A stretch of DNA of 64,000 nt from Erwinia sp039023475. GTDB lineage: Bacteria; Pseudomonadota; Gammaproteobacteria; Enterobacterales; Enterobacteriaceae. How positions within the stretch are numbered: the stretch's first letter is position 1; each line of letters begins with the position of its first letter. This document shows, one piece after another, positions 8,770-17,720 of this stretch. A program made the translations under genes and the position numbers. The stretch is from contig NZ_JBCHVB010000007.1 in assembly GCF_039023475.1 (NCBI RefSeq), forward strand, positions 1 through 64,000, read 5' to 3'. Below the pieces are notes generated by a model that was not told the origin of the DNA, ran no database searches, and saw only the letters and a list, made by a program, of their open reading frames with translations.

Positions 8770-9849
8770 TTAATCCTCTTGTGACAGACGCGCCGTCAGC
8801 ACGCCGTCTAAATCCCGATGCATTTCACGCAGCAGTTCTTCCGTCGTTTCCCAGTTAATGCAGGCATCGGTCACGGAGACGCCGTAGCGCATTTCACTGC
8901 GGGGCTGCTCGGAAGACTGATTGCCTTCATGAAGATGGCTTTCCAGCATCAGCCCAATAATGGAGCGGTTACCGTCTTTAATCTGCGCAACGGCCGATTC
9001 GGCCACGCCAGACTGACGACGGAAGTCCTTGTTCGAATTGCCATGACTGCAATCTATCATCAGGGAGGGGCGGAGTCCTGCCTGTTGCATCTCTTTTTCA
9101 CACTGCGCGACGTCTTCCGGGCCGTAGTTAGGTTTTTTCCCGCCGCGCAGAATGACGTGGCCATCCGGGTTACCCTGCGTTTGCAGCAGGCAGACCTGGC
9201 CGCTCTGGTTGATCCCTACGAAGCGGTGCGGCATCGCTGCCGCGCGCATGGCGTTAATCGCCGTGCCCAGGCTGCCATCCGTGCCGTTTTTAAAGCCGAC
9301 CGGCATGGAGAGGCCGGAGGCCATTTCGCGGTGGGTCTGCGATTCGGTAGTGCGGGCACCAATGGCGGACCAGCTGAACAGATCGCCGAGATATTGCGGA
9401 CTGTTAGGATCCAGCGCTTCCGTAGCCAGCGGCAATCCCATCCCGGCCAGATCGAGCAGCAGACGACGCGCAATATGCAGCCCGGCTTCCATATCGAAAG
9501 AGTTGTCCATGTAGGGATCGTTGATTAATCCCTTCCAGCCGACGGTGGTGCGAGGTTTTTCAAAATAGACGCGCATAACGATATACAGCTGATCCTTCAG
9601 CTGCTCAGAGAGCGTTTTCAGGTGACGGGCATAATCGAGCGCGGCTTCGGTATCATGGATTGAACAGGGGCCGCACACCACCAGCAGACGGTGATCTTTA
9701 CCGCTGATAATATCGGAAATTGTCTGGCGGGAAGCGGCGATCTGGCTCTCAAGCGCTTCCGTCAGCGGGAACTGTTTTTTCAGCTCTTCCGGGGTAATTA
9801 AGATCTGTTCGTCGGCGATATGGACGTTGTTCAGCGCGTCTTTTTGCAT
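8770..9849 (-). CDS. aroF: DAHP synthase, tyrosine-sensitive
   Basis: First enzyme of the shikimate pathway, condensing PEP and erythrose 4-phosphate. 359 residues (E. coli AroF 356). The N-terminus MQKDALNNVHI and the placement with tyrA identify the Tyr-sensitive isozyme rather than AroG or AroH. Conserved class I motifs: VVCGPCSIHD (PEP/metal site, Cys of GPCSIHD), MRVYFEKPRTTVGWKGLINDP, KNGTDGS, DCSHGNSNKD. Three TyrR boxes upstream support tyrosine-mediated repression. Confidence 0.97.
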   Translation of the reverse strand: MQKDALNNVHIADEQILITPEELKKQFPLTEALESQIAASRQTISDIISGKDHRLLVVCGPCSIHDTEAALDYARHLKTLSEQLKDQLYIVMRVYFEKPRTTVGWKGLINDPYMDNSFDMEAGLHIARRLLLDLAGMGLPLATEALDPNSPQYLGDLFSWSAIGARTTESQTHREMASGLSMPVGFKNGTDGSLGTAINAMRAAAMPHRFVGINQSGQVCLLQTQGNPDGHVILRGGKKPNYGPEDVAQCEKEMQQAGLRPSLMIDCSHGNSNKDFRRQSGVAESAVAQIKDGNRSIIGLMLESHLHEGNQSSEQPRSEMRYGVSVTDACINWETTEELLREMHRDLDGVLTARLSQED

Positions 9850-9907
9850 GGTCGTTATCCTGTTTGTTTCGCTATGCGTCGGTCACTGCTCAAGAAGTAA
9901 CGGTTAA

Positions 9908-9959
9908 TGTATCAGATTAGGTACATAACTCAATGCCAACATGTACACTTTATATTACT
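9908..9959 (-). promoter_or_regulatory. Two TyrR boxes of the aroF promoter
   Basis: TGTATC-N6-GGTACA at 9908-9925 and TGTACA-N6-ATTACT at 9942-9959, both following the TyrR pattern TGTA-N10-TACA (consensus TGTAAA-N6-TTTACA); the second lacks one base of the right half. They are 34 bp apart, about three helical turns, suiting cooperative TyrR hexamer binding. Confidence 0.72.
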
Positions 9960-10049
9960 ACTCTCCATCAATACTCAGAAATAAAGATATAATCAATTGA
10001 TTTATAATGAAATATAAAACCAAATGCCCCACGCTACAGCAAACCTGAT

Positions 10050-10067
10050 TGTAATCATAACTTTACA
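10050..10067 (-). promoter_or_regulatory. Distal strong TyrR box of aroF
   Basis: TGTAATCATAACTTTACA matches TGTAAA-N6-TTTACA at 11 of the 12 defined positions. It lies about 200 bp before aroF, giving the three-box layout known for E. coli aroF. Confidence 0.72.
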
Positions 10068-10411
10068 GTACTGAGTGTTCATTCTTATTATGCTGGTCCG
10101 GTTTACTGAATTGTGCGCTGTTATAAACGCCTGTGCATAAGCATCTTTATTCAGCACGCCCATTGCCTATGCACAGCCCGGGATGACAGGGCCCTTTCTC
10201 ATGTTTTCCTTTTTCTCCATGAGCAGGATTATCCTGCCCCCGCCTGTCAGGCTATCTGCCGCCTGGTGATTCTGGATATCTGTCTCAGCGGCTGGCTGCT
10301 GACTGAGGCCGCCAGCGCTGTCCGGTTTCGCCATCCATTCTTAAAAAGCGTTTTATCAACGTTCCGGCTTAGGTTATACAGAAAAGAGACAACCTTAACC
10401 GCCCTGACAGG
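10068..10411. other. Intergenic region aroF / acetyltransferase, no gene seen
   Basis: Apart from the TyrR boxes to its left, this stretch has no coding region with recognisable features. Open frames crossing it have no ribosome site and no family resemblance. Confidence 0.5.
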
Positions 10412-10429
10412 ATGATAAGGAGAGTGACG

Positions 10430-10942
10430 TTGGATATGCAGTTTCGCCCTTTCAGAAAAGAAGATGCTCCGGCTTTTGCCGCCGCAGTAAACAACTCCCT
10501 GGACACCCTTTTGCCCTGGCTGACATGGCCCCATGCGGGATTTAGCGAGGAGGAAGCCCGTGGCTGGTTTGCCGTGACTCACCTGATGCGGGAGAAAGGC
10601 AGCGCAAATGAACTGGGGATTTTTGCCGGAGATGGTCGCCTGCTCGGCGGTGCCGGACTGCGCTACTCCAGCGAACAAAGCAATCTCTGCTCCATTGGCT
10701 ACTGGGTGCCGACCTGCGAGCAGCGTCAGGGGGTTGCCAGCCAGGCAGTACGCTATTTTCTTGAAATGGCCTGGCAAAGCCCGGAAAGAGATACGGTGGA
10801 AATTCTGGCCGTCGAAGATAATATCGCCAGCCGGAGTGTGGCAATGCGCTGCGGGGCTGAGTTCAAGGGGATTCAGTACGGTCTGGTGGTGCTGGATAGT
10901 GGACCAGTTAATACGGCGGTTTATCATTTTTACCGACCTTAA
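10430..10942 (+). CDS. GNAT-family N-acetyltransferase (RimJ/RimL-like)
   Basis: Predicted acetyl-CoA-dependent acetyltransferase of the RimL/YdaF subgroup (Acetyltransf_3). The sequence shows FRPFRKEDAPAFAAAVN at the N-terminus, the DTLLPWLTWPH and SEEEARGWF segments common in RimJ/L relatives, an acetyl-CoA loop region around QRQGVASQAVRYFLEMA, and VEDNIASRSVAMRCGAEFKG near the C-terminus. Substrate unknown. The start is uncertain: an AAGGAG site at 10417-10422 best serves TTG 10430 or ATG 10436; an upstream in-frame ATG at 10412 would overlap that site. Not part of any obvious operon. Confidence 0.8.
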   Translation: MDMQFRPFRKEDAPAFAAAVNNSLDTLLPWLTWPHAGFSEEEARGWFAVTHLMREKGSANELGIFAGDGRLLGGAGLRYSSEQSNLCSIGYWVPTCEQRQGVASQAVRYFLEMAWQSPERDTVEILAVEDNIASRSVAMRCGAEFKGIQYGLVVLDSGPVNTAVYHFYRP

Positions 10943-11104
10943 CCGCGAATATTAACGACCCGTGCTTAACAGCATAAACGTCATACTTCTGACACTGTCG
11001 CACCGTTGCTGCGGTGTAACTTCGCGGCTGTCCCACCTCAACAGATTGTTGCCGCAATGTTATTTTTGCTATAGCCTCTTCCTTTCCCTGCAAAGGATGC
11101 CGCT

Positions 11105-11797
11105 ATGAAATCCCCTGTCCGTATTGCGCTGGTGGGTGATTATCGCCCCACAGCTGTTGCTCATCAGGCCATTCCTCCCGCTATCGACCTTGCCGCTGCT
11201 TCACTGAATCTGCCGGTGACTGCTGAATGGGTGGCGACCGATACCCTGACCCATCCCGCCTTATTGGAAAATTTCGATGCTATCTGGGTGGTTCCCGGAA
11301 GCCCCTACAAAAACGATCGGGGTGCCTGGCTGGCTATCACTTATGCGCGCCAAAATAATCTGCCGTTTCTCGGCTCCTGTGGCGGCTTTCAGTATGCCCT
11401 GATTGAGTATGCCCGTAACGTCATGGGCTGGAGCGATGCTGCTCATGCTGAAACGGATACCAGCGGCCGTATGGTAATAGCACCGCTCAGCTGCTCGCTG
11501 CTCGAAAAGATGGGCGATATCGTGCTTGAGCCTGGCTCGCTTATCGCCAGCGCCTATGGCAGGCTGGAAACGCACGAAGGCTATCACTGTAATTTTGGCG
11601 TTAACCCGGACTTTGTTCAGGCACTTTCTGATTTCCCACTGCGCATTACGGCATGGGATCGGGAAGGGGACGTGCGGGGTGTGGAGCTGCCCGGGCATAA
11701 GTTCTTTATCGCCACGCTATTCCAGTCAGAGCGCGCTGCATTGCGCAATGCCCTTTCGCCGCTGGTTGTGGCGCTAATCAACGCTGCCCGGCGCTAA
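11105..11797 (+). CDS. Class I glutamine amidotransferase-like protein (CTP synthase C-terminal related)
   Basis: 230 residues resembling the glutaminase half of CTP synthase but standing alone. Nucleophile-elbow motif LGSCGGFQYALIEYARNV puts the catalytic Cys at 92. The loop that carries the catalytic His in true amidotransferases (usually ..QFHPE) reads FFIATLFQSE, so the His is replaced by Gln207. This suggests a non-glutaminase function or a different catalytic set. Role unknown. Own promoter region upstream (TTG-rich with TATAGC near 11072); terminator belongs to convergent rplS. Confidence 0.72.
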   Translation: MKSPVRIALVGDYRPTAVAHQAIPPAIDLAAASLNLPVTAEWVATDTLTHPALLENFDAIWVVPGSPYKNDRGAWLAITYARQNNLPFLGSCGGFQYALIEYARNVMGWSDAAHAETDTSGRMVIAPLSCSLLEKMGDIVLEPGSLIASAYGRLETHEGYHCNFGVNPDFVQALSDFPLRITAWDREGDVRGVELPGHKFFIATLFQSERAALRNALSPLVVALINAARR

Positions 11798-11804
11798 CCG
11801 CAGG

Positions 11805-11838
11805 CAAAAAAAAGGGCCGACCTTCCGGTCAGCCCCTT
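11805..11838 (-). terminator. Terminator of the rpsP-rplS operon
   Basis: On the minus strand a GC-rich stem (AAGGGGCTGACC / GGTCGGCCCTT, one mismatch) with TTCC-type loop is followed by a run of seven or more T, just after the rplS stop. Confidence 0.85.
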
Positions 11839-11851
11839 GTTCACTATTAAC

Positions 11852-12214
11852 TTAGGATGCTGCTTTAGCGCCCAGACGTTCTTTGATACGTGCAGACTTA
11901 CCGGTACGCTCACGCAGGTAGTACAGTTTGGCTTTACGCACGGCGCCACGGCGTTTCACAGCAATGCTGTCAATAACAGGTGAGTGAGTCTGGAATACAC
12001 GCTCAACACCTTCGCCGTTAGAAATTTTACGAACAGTGAATGCAGAGTGCAGACCGCGGTTACGAATTGCGATAACCACGCCCTCGAATGCCTGCAGACG
12101 TTTCTTTGAACCTTCAACGACCCATACTTTCACTTCCACGGAATCACCCGGACGGAATGAAGGTACGTCCTGTTTCATCTGCTCTTCTTCGATTTGCTTG
12201 ATAATGTTGCTCAT
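11852..12214 (-). CDS. rplS: 50S ribosomal protein L19
   Basis: Large-subunit protein at the 30S-50S interface. 120 residues; E. coli L19 has 115, and the extra residues form a C-terminal GAKAAS extension after the conserved RIKERL. The rest, including PGDSVEVKVWVVEG and KRRGAVRKAKLYYLR, is nearly identical to E. coli. Last gene of rpsP-rimM-trmD-rplS, 32 bp after trmD. Confidence 0.97.
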   Translation of the reverse strand: MSNIIKQIEEEQMKQDVPSFRPGDSVEVKVWVVEGSKKRLQAFEGVVIAIRNRGLHSAFTVRKISNGEGVERVFQTHSPVIDSIAVKRRGAVRKAKLYYLRERTGKSARIKERLGAKAAS

Positions 12215-12246
12215 AATTAAATCTCTTATCCTGGGTAAACTGATAT

Positions 12247-13029
12247 TCAGGCGCTGCGGCTTCCGCCAGCATGCCCATCATCGTTATGTTGCTGGGCGAA
12301 GTCCTTTTGGAACTCCTTCAGCAACTTTGCTTGCTCTTCAGTCAGAGCCAGGTTTTCCAGAAGTTCAGGTCTTCTTAGCCAGGTACGGCCCAGCGACTGT
12401 TTCAGGCGCCACCGGCGAATCTCGGCATGGTTGCCCGACAGTAATACTGGCGGCACTTCCATCCCTTCTAACACTTCAGGTCGGGTATAGTGCGGGCAGT
12501 CCAGCAGGCCATCAGAGAACGAATCCTCATCGGCCGACGCCTGCTTTCCCAGTACGCCGGGTATAAACCGGGCGACTGAGTCAATCAGCGTCATTGCTGG
12601 CAGCTCCCCACCGCTGAGAACATAATCGCCAATCGACCATTCTTCGTCGATTTCGGTTTTGATTACGCGCTCATCAATCCCTTCATAGCGACCGCAAACC
12701 AGAATTAACTTCTCGTTTGTTGCCAGCTCGCAAACTCCATCTTGATCGAGTTTGCGCCCCTGAGGTGAAAGATAAATCACCTTTGCGCCCTCTCCCGCCG
12801 CTGCTTTCGCTGCGTGGATGGCGTCCCGTAAGGGCTGAACCATCATCAGCATTCCCGGTCCGCCGCCGTAAGGACGTTCGTCCACGGTACGGTGCCGGTC
12901 ATGAGCAAAGTCACGAGGACTCCAGCTCTGAATGCTGAGCAGGCCGTTTTTTACTGCCCGGCCGGTTACTCCATAATCGGTAATCGCGTTAAACATCTCA
13001 GGGAACAGGCTGATTATGCCAATCCACAT
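12247..13029 (-). CDS. trmD: tRNA (guanine-N1-)-methyltransferase TrmD
   Basis: SPOUT-class enzyme methylating G37 next to the anticodon, which prevents +1 frameshifting; essential. 260 residues. Signature segments: YGGGPGMLMMVQPL, the trefoil-knot SAM site LILVCGRYEGIDERV and SIGDYVLSGGELPA. Start set at ATG 13029 (MWIGIISLFPEMF), the invariant family N-terminus, although the frame is open to 13083. Slightly longer C-terminus than E. coli (255). Confidence 0.97.
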   Translation of the reverse strand: MWIGIISLFPEMFNAITDYGVTGRAVKNGLLSIQSWSPRDFAHDRHRTVDERPYGGGPGMLMMVQPLRDAIHAAKAAAGEGAKVIYLSPQGRKLDQDGVCELATNEKLILVCGRYEGIDERVIKTEIDEEWSIGDYVLSGGELPAMTLIDSVARFIPGVLGKQASADEDSFSDGLLDCPHYTRPEVLEGMEVPPVLLSGNHAEIRRWRLKQSLGRTWLRRPELLENLALTEEQAKLLKEFQKDFAQQHNDDGHAGGSRSA

Positions 13030-13064
13030 CGACTGCGCAGGCGTTTTACCGTCTCGTACGGAGC

Positions 13065-13613
13065 TCAAAAACCAGGATCCCAATCGACTTCAATCTTGCC
13101 GGTAGTGAGATCGACATTCTTGATAACCTGTCCATCAAGGAACGGAATCAGCCGCTCCTTCGCACCAAATGCATCCTTCAGGTTTGCTTTCACGACGAGA
13201 ACGTCGTTCGAACCGGTTTCCATCAGCTCTGTGACTTTGCCCAGTTCGTAGCCCTGAGTGGTAACCACCTGGCAACCGATAAGGTCTTTCCAGTAGTAGT
13301 CACCGCTTTCAAGCTCCGGCAGCTGCCCGGGATCCACGACAATTTCGCAATTAGTCAGTAAACCTGCAGCATCACGATCGTCAATGCCTTTGACTTTGAT
13401 GATCATGTCCTGATTGTGGCGCTTCCAGCCTTCCAGCTCGATAAGCTGCCATTGACCCGCCCGCTGGATAAACCACGGCTGATAGTCAAAAATGCTTTCG
13501 GCATCTTCGGTGGAGGAAAACACTTTGAGCCAACCACGGATACCATAGGCCGACCCCATCTTACCCAGTATTAATGGGTTTGCTGGGGGCTGCGCGGCGA
13601 GTTGCTTGCTCAT
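13065..13613 (-). CDS. rimM: 16S rRNA processing / 30S maturation factor RimM
   Basis: Binds S19 and assists assembly of the 30S head. 182 residues with an N-terminal RimM barrel (LILGKMGSAYGIRGWLKVFS) and C-terminal PRC-barrel (DYYWKDLIGCQV, GSNDVLVVKA). Start at ATG 13613 (MSKQL) matches E. coli; an in-frame start three codons upstream (13622) is less likely. 18 bp after rpsP and 35 bp before trmD. Confidence 0.96.
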   Translation of the reverse strand: MSKQLAAQPPANPLILGKMGSAYGIRGWLKVFSSTEDAESIFDYQPWFIQRAGQWQLIELEGWKRHNQDMIIKVKGIDDRDAAGLLTNCEIVVDPGQLPELESGDYYWKDLIGCQVVTTQGYELGKVTELMETGSNDVLVVKANLKDAFGAKERLIPFLDGQVIKNVDLTTGKIEVDWDPGF

Positions 13614-13631
13614 GTTGACCACCGTGACAGA

Positions 13632-13880
13632 TTAAGCTGCTTTCTTAGCTTCTTTGATCAGCGCACCAACGCGATCGGAAACAGTCGCGCCCTGGCCAAC
13701 CCAGTGCTCAATGCGGTCCAGATCCAGACGCAGTGCTTCAGCCTGACCAGATGCGATCGGGTTGAAGAAACCAACGCGCTCGATGAAGCGACCGTTGCGA
13801 GCATTACGGCTGTCAGTAACGACTACCTGATAGAACGGACGCTTTTTAGCGCCGTGACGTGCCAAACGAATTGTTACCAT
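13632..13880 (-). CDS. rpsP: 30S ribosomal protein S16
   Basis: 82-residue small-subunit protein, same length as E. coli; MVTIRLARHGAKKRPFYQVVVTDSR and NPIASGQAEALRLDLDR are typical. First gene of the rpsP-rimM-trmD-rplS operon; AGAGGATGTT upstream supplies the ribosome site. Confidence 0.97.
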   Translation of the reverse strand: MVTIRLARHGAKKRPFYQVVVTDSRNARNGRFIERVGFFNPIASGQAEALRLDLDRIEHWVGQGATVSDRVGALIKEAKKAA

Positions 13881-13906
13881 AACATCCTCTTTAGTGAATA
13901 AAACAA

Positions 13907-13935
13907 CCGGGCCCCATTGAGGGAACGGGGCCCGG
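13907..13935 (-). terminator. Terminator between ffh and rpsP
   Basis: Nine-bp GC stem CCGGGCCCC / GGGGCCCGG on the minus strand followed by TTGTTTT. It lies after the ffh stop and directly before rpsP, separating the two same-strand units. Confidence 0.78.
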
Positions 13936-14016
13936 GTGCAATATAAAAAGCCCGAAAATTTTACTCATTTTGGCGCAAAAAGCAATCTAATTCGCCCGAG
14001 TCTCTTTCCGGCTGAT

Positions 14017-15378
14017 TTAGCGACCTGGGAAGCCCGGCGGCATCATACCTTTCATGCCGCGCATCATCTTCGCCATTCCGCCCTTTTTCATCTTCTTCAT
14101 CATGCGCTGCATGTCGTCAAACTGCTTCAGCAAGCGGTTAACGTCCTGCACCTGCATACCTGAACCTGTTGCAATACGGCGTTTGCGGGAACCCTTAATG
14201 ATTTCCGGCTTTTCGCGCTCTTTGCGCGTCATGGAGTTGATCATCGCCTCCATCCGCACCAGCACTTTGTCATCCATCTGCGACTTCACGTTATCCGGCA
14301 GCTGGCCCATGCCGGGCAGCTTACCCATCAGGCTGGCCATGCCGCCCATATTACGCATCTGCTTAAGCTGATCGAGGAAGTCGTTCAGATCGAAGCCGTC
14401 GCCTTTCTTCATTTTGGTGGCCAGCTTTTCAGCCTGCGCACGGTCAACTTTGCTTTCGATATCCTCAATCAGCGACAGCACGTCGCCCATACCCAGAATA
14501 CGCGAGGCGATGCGCTCCGGGTAAAATGGTTCCAGCGCCTCGGTCTTCTCACCGACACCCATGAACTTGATAGGCTTACCGGTGATATGACGAATCGACA
14601 GCGCCGCGCCGCCGCGCGCATCACCATCCACTTTGGTCAGGACCACGCCGGTCAGCGGCAACGCTTCGTTAAACGCCTTCGCGGTGTTGGCGGCATCCTG
14701 GCCCGTCATCGCATCGACCACAAACAGGGTTTCTACCGGATTAATCGCGGCGTGAATCTGTTTGATCTCGTCCATCATCGCTTCGTCAACGTGCAAACGG
14801 CCGGCGGTATCCACCAGCAGCACATCGTAGAATTTCAGCTTCGCCTGCTGGAGAGCATTATTGACGATATCGACCGGTTTCTGGCTGAGATCGGAAGGGC
14901 AGAAATCAACGCCAACCTGCTCGGCCAGCGTCTCCAGCTGCCTGATCGCCGCCGGACGATAAACGTCAGCCGAGACGACCAGCACTTTTTTCTTGTGCTT
15001 TTCGCGCAGGAATTTACCCAGCTTACCGACGCTGGTGGTTTTACCCGCACCTTGCAGGCCAGCCATTAACACCACGGCCGGCGGCTGGGCCGCCAGGTTG
15101 AGGGTATTATTCTCTGCCCCCATCGCGGTAACCAGTTCGCCCTGCACTATTTTGACGAACTCCTGACCCGGCGTCAGGCTTTTATTAACATCATGTCCTA
15201 CCGCCCGCTCTTTAACGCGGCTGATAAAATCACGCACTACCGGCAGCGCAACGTCCGCTTCAAGCAGTGCCATGCGCACTTCGCGCAGGGTATCTTTAAT
15301 ATTGTCTTCGGTCAGCCGTCCACGGCCGCTGATATTGCGCAGGGTTTGCGACAATCTGTCGGTTAAATTATCAAACAT
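14017..15378 (-). CDS. ffh: Signal recognition particle GTPase Ffh
   Basis: SRP54 homologue; with 4.5S RNA it binds signal sequences of nascent membrane proteins and docks with FtsY. 453 residues as in E. coli. N domain (1-85), G domain with P-loop GLQGAGKTTSVGKL near residue 107, DTAGR and TKVDGDARGG motifs, and methionine-rich M domain at the C-terminus (MRNMGGMASLMGKLPGMG, MMKKMKKGGMAKMMRGMKGM). ATG 15378 (MFDNLTDRL) is the family start; the frame is open to 15417. Divergent from ypjD, its usual neighbour. Confidence 0.97.
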   Translation of the reverse strand: MFDNLTDRLSQTLRNISGRGRLTEDNIKDTLREVRMALLEADVALPVVRDFISRVKERAVGHDVNKSLTPGQEFVKIVQGELVTAMGAENNTLNLAAQPPAVVLMAGLQGAGKTTSVGKLGKFLREKHKKKVLVVSADVYRPAAIRQLETLAEQVGVDFCPSDLSQKPVDIVNNALQQAKLKFYDVLLVDTAGRLHVDEAMMDEIKQIHAAINPVETLFVVDAMTGQDAANTAKAFNEALPLTGVVLTKVDGDARGGAALSIRHITGKPIKFMGVGEKTEALEPFYPERIASRILGMGDVLSLIEDIESKVDRAQAEKLATKMKKGDGFDLNDFLDQLKQMRNMGGMASLMGKLPGMGQLPDNVKSQMDDKVLVRMEAMINSMTRKEREKPEIIKGSRKRRIATGSGMQVQDVNRLLKQFDDMQRMMKKMKKGGMAKMMRGMKGMMPPGFPGR

Positions 15379-15541
15379 CGTCTCTCGCTCGCGTAATGAG
15401 AGGTCGCCAGGCGACACAATTGCGCGGATTATAACATGAAGCTGTGGCGATCTCAGCCATCAGCGATGAGATCGTTTGGAGCCAGAAGCCGCTGGCGCTA
15501 TACTGGTTTTTTTCTTATCTGGTCGGTACCTGACACTTCTT

Positions 15542-16333
15542 ATGTCCGTTTTTTCGATTCTGGCGCTTCTCGCCTACTCTTGCAGCCTTGCACTGATCGT
15601 TCCGAGCCTGTTACGCAAGCAGAGCGGCTGGCGACGGCTGGCGGTTATGTCGGCAATCGTTGCGCTGGTTTGTCACGCTGTTGCCCTGCAGCAGCGCATT
15701 TTTGCCTTCGACGACGGCCAGAACCTGAGCCTGCTGAATATCGGCTCGCTGGTCAGCCTGCTGATTTGCGCCATTATGACCCTTGTCGCCTCCCGCAACC
15801 GTGGCTGGATCCTGCTGCCGATTGTTTACAGCTTCGCGCTGATCAATCTCGCCTTCGCGACCTTCGTCCCTAATGCATTTATCACGCATCTGGAAACGAC
15901 GCCGGGCATGATGGTGCATATCGGCCTGGCGCTGTTTGCCTATGCTACGCTGATTATTGCCGCGCTTTATGCGCTACAACTGGCGTGGATCGACTATCTT
16001 CTTAAGAATAAGAAGCTGGCATTCAGTCAGGATATTCCTCCGCTGATGACCATCGAACGTAAAATGTTCCATATTACGCAGGTTGGCGTCGTCCTTCTGA
16101 CGCTGGTACTCTGCACCGGATTGTTTTATATGGATAACTTATTCAGCCGCGAGAATATTGATAAGGCCGTTCTCTCTATTCTTGCCTGGTTTGTCTATAT
16201 CGTTCTGCTCTGGGGTCACTATCATGAAGGCTGGCGGGGACGCCGCGTCGCCTGGTTCAACTGCGGCGGAGCCTTTTTGCTGACCATGGCCTACTTTGGT
16301 AGCCGGATGCTGCAGCACTTTCTGACCACCTGA
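15542..16333 (+). CDS. ypjD: Cytochrome c assembly-like inner-membrane protein YpjD
   Basis: 263 residues with about eight hydrophobic segments; member of the CcsA/CcmC-like haem-handling family, with the WGHYHEGWRGRR segment near the C-terminus. Function in enterobacteria is not settled. Start at ATG 15542 (MSVFSILALLAYS) aligns with E. coli YpjD (263 residues). The ffh-ypjD-corB order is conserved, and corB starts 25 bp after its stop, so the two are probably co-transcribed. Confidence 0.9.
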   Translation: MSVFSILALLAYSCSLALIVPSLLRKQSGWRRLAVMSAIVALVCHAVALQQRIFAFDDGQNLSLLNIGSLVSLLICAIMTLVASRNRGWILLPIVYSFALINLAFATFVPNAFITHLETTPGMMVHIGLALFAYATLIIAALYALQLAWIDYLLKNKKLAFSQDIPPLMTIERKMFHITQVGVVLLTLVLCTGLFYMDNLFSRENIDKAVLSILAWFVYIVLLWGHYHEGWRGRRVAWFNCGGAFLLTMAYFGSRMLQHFLTT

Positions 16334-16358
16334 TCCTAAACTTTAAGGAATTCCCTCG

Positions 16359-17645
16359 TTGGAACAAGTTTCGACCACCACGCTTATCATTACGCTGGTT
16401 ATCATGATTGTGGTTTCCGCCTACTTCTCAGGCTCGGAAACCGGCATGATGACGCTCAACCGCTACAAACTGCGGCACCTCGCCAAAAACGGCAATCGCG
16501 GCGCCCGTCGCGTTGAAAAACTGCTGCGCCGTCCTGACCGGCTGATAAGCCTGGTGCTGATTGGTAATAACCTGGTCAATATCCTGGCGTCGGCGCTGGC
16601 GACAATTGTCGGCATGCGCCTCTATGGCGATGCGGGTGTGGCGATAGCGACCGGTATTCTGACTTTTGTCGTGCTGATTTTTGCTGAGGTGCTGCCTAAA
16701 ACCATCGCCGCGCTCTATCCGGAAAAAGTCGCCTTCCCGAGCAGCGTCTTATTGGCCCCGCTGCAAATTGTGATGATGCCGCTGGTCTGGCTGCTGAATA
16801 CCATCACCCGCCTTTTAATGCGTATGGTGGGGATTCAGGCCGATGGCGCAATGAGCGCTGCGCTGAGCAAGGAGGAGCTGCGCACTATCGTTTACGAGTC
16901 CCGCTCGCTGATGTCACGCCGCAACCAGGACATGCTGCTGTCGGTACTCGATCTGGAAAAGGTCAACGTTGACGATATTATGGTGCCGCGTAACGAAATC
17001 GTCGGCATCAACATCAACGACGACTGGAAGTCGATCGTACGTCAGCTGACCCACTCTCCTCATGGCCGCATCGTGCTCTATCGCGACTCGCTTGATGACA
17101 CCATCAGCATGCTGCGCTTGCGGGAAGCCTACCGGTTGATGACCGAGAAGAAAGAGTTCACCAAAGAGGTAATGCTCCGCGCGGCGGACGAAATTTACTA
17201 TGTGCCTGAAGGCACACCGCTTAACGTGCAGCTGATAAAATTCCAGCGCAACAAAAAGAAAGTGGGCCTGGTTGTTGACGAGTACGGCGATATTAAAGGG
17301 CTGATCACCATTGAGGACATTCTCGAAGAGATCGTCGGTGACTTTACCACTTCCATGTCCCCTTCTCTGGCGGAAGAAGTGATGCCTCAGAATGATGGCT
17401 CAGTGCTGATTGAGGGTAGTGCTAACGTGCGTGAACTGAATAAAGCGTTCAACTGGACGCTGCCTGAAGAGGAGGCGCGCACGGTTAACGGTATGGTGCT
17501 GGAAGCGCTGGAAGATATTCCCCTGCCGGAGACAACGGTGCAGATTGGCAACTATGCGATAGATATTCTCGACGTGCAGGAGAACATGATCAAGCAGGTC
17601 AGAATCCGTCCGCAGCAGTCGTTAAAGGAATCGGTAGGATCCTAG
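16359..17645 (+). CDS. corB: CorB/YfjD transporter-associated CBS-domain membrane protein
   Basis: 428 residues of the CNNM/CorC family, implicated in Mg2+/Co2+ transport and resistance. N-terminal DUF21 membrane domain (four hydrophobic segments to about residue 160, with GSETGMMTLNRYKLRHLAKNGN), a pair of CBS domains (about 205-330; DIMVPRNEIVGI, VVDEYGDIKGLITIEDILEEIVGDF) and a C-terminal CorC_HlyC domain. Starts with TTG at 16359, eight nt after AAGGAA; the N-terminus matches E. coli (MEHISTTTLIIILIIM). Confidence 0.92.
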   Translation: MEQVSTTTLIITLVIMIVVSAYFSGSETGMMTLNRYKLRHLAKNGNRGARRVEKLLRRPDRLISLVLIGNNLVNILASALATIVGMRLYGDAGVAIATGILTFVVLIFAEVLPKTIAALYPEKVAFPSSVLLAPLQIVMMPLVWLLNTITRLLMRMVGIQADGAMSAALSKEELRTIVYESRSLMSRRNQDMLLSVLDLEKVNVDDIMVPRNEIVGININDDWKSIVRQLTHSPHGRIVLYRDSLDDTISMLRLREAYRLMTEKKEFTKEVMLRAADEIYYVPEGTPLNVQLIKFQRNKKKVGLVVDEYGDIKGLITIEDILEEIVGDFTTSMSPSLAEEVMPQNDGSVLIEGSANVRELNKAFNWTLPEEEARTVNGMVLEALEDIPLPETTVQIGNYAIDILDVQENMIKQVRIRPQQSLKESVGS

Positions 17646-17652
17646 AAACAGA

Positions 17653-17678
17653 CAGGGGCGGAAAATATTCCGCCCCTG
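17653..17678. terminator. Hairpin between convergent corB and luxS
   Basis: Perfect 11-bp stem CAGGGGCGGAA / TTCCGCCCCTG with AATA loop. T tracts are poor on both sides (TGTTT on the minus strand), so it may serve both genes inefficiently. Confidence 0.65.
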
Positions 17679-17720
17679 CGTCGCGCAACGTCCTGGGGCA
17701 TCAGCAGCGCCCCGCCCGGA

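Noticed and set aside
10113..10415. 100-codon frame between aroF and the acetyltransferase
   Set aside because: Low-quality composition, overlaps the ribosome site region of the next gene.
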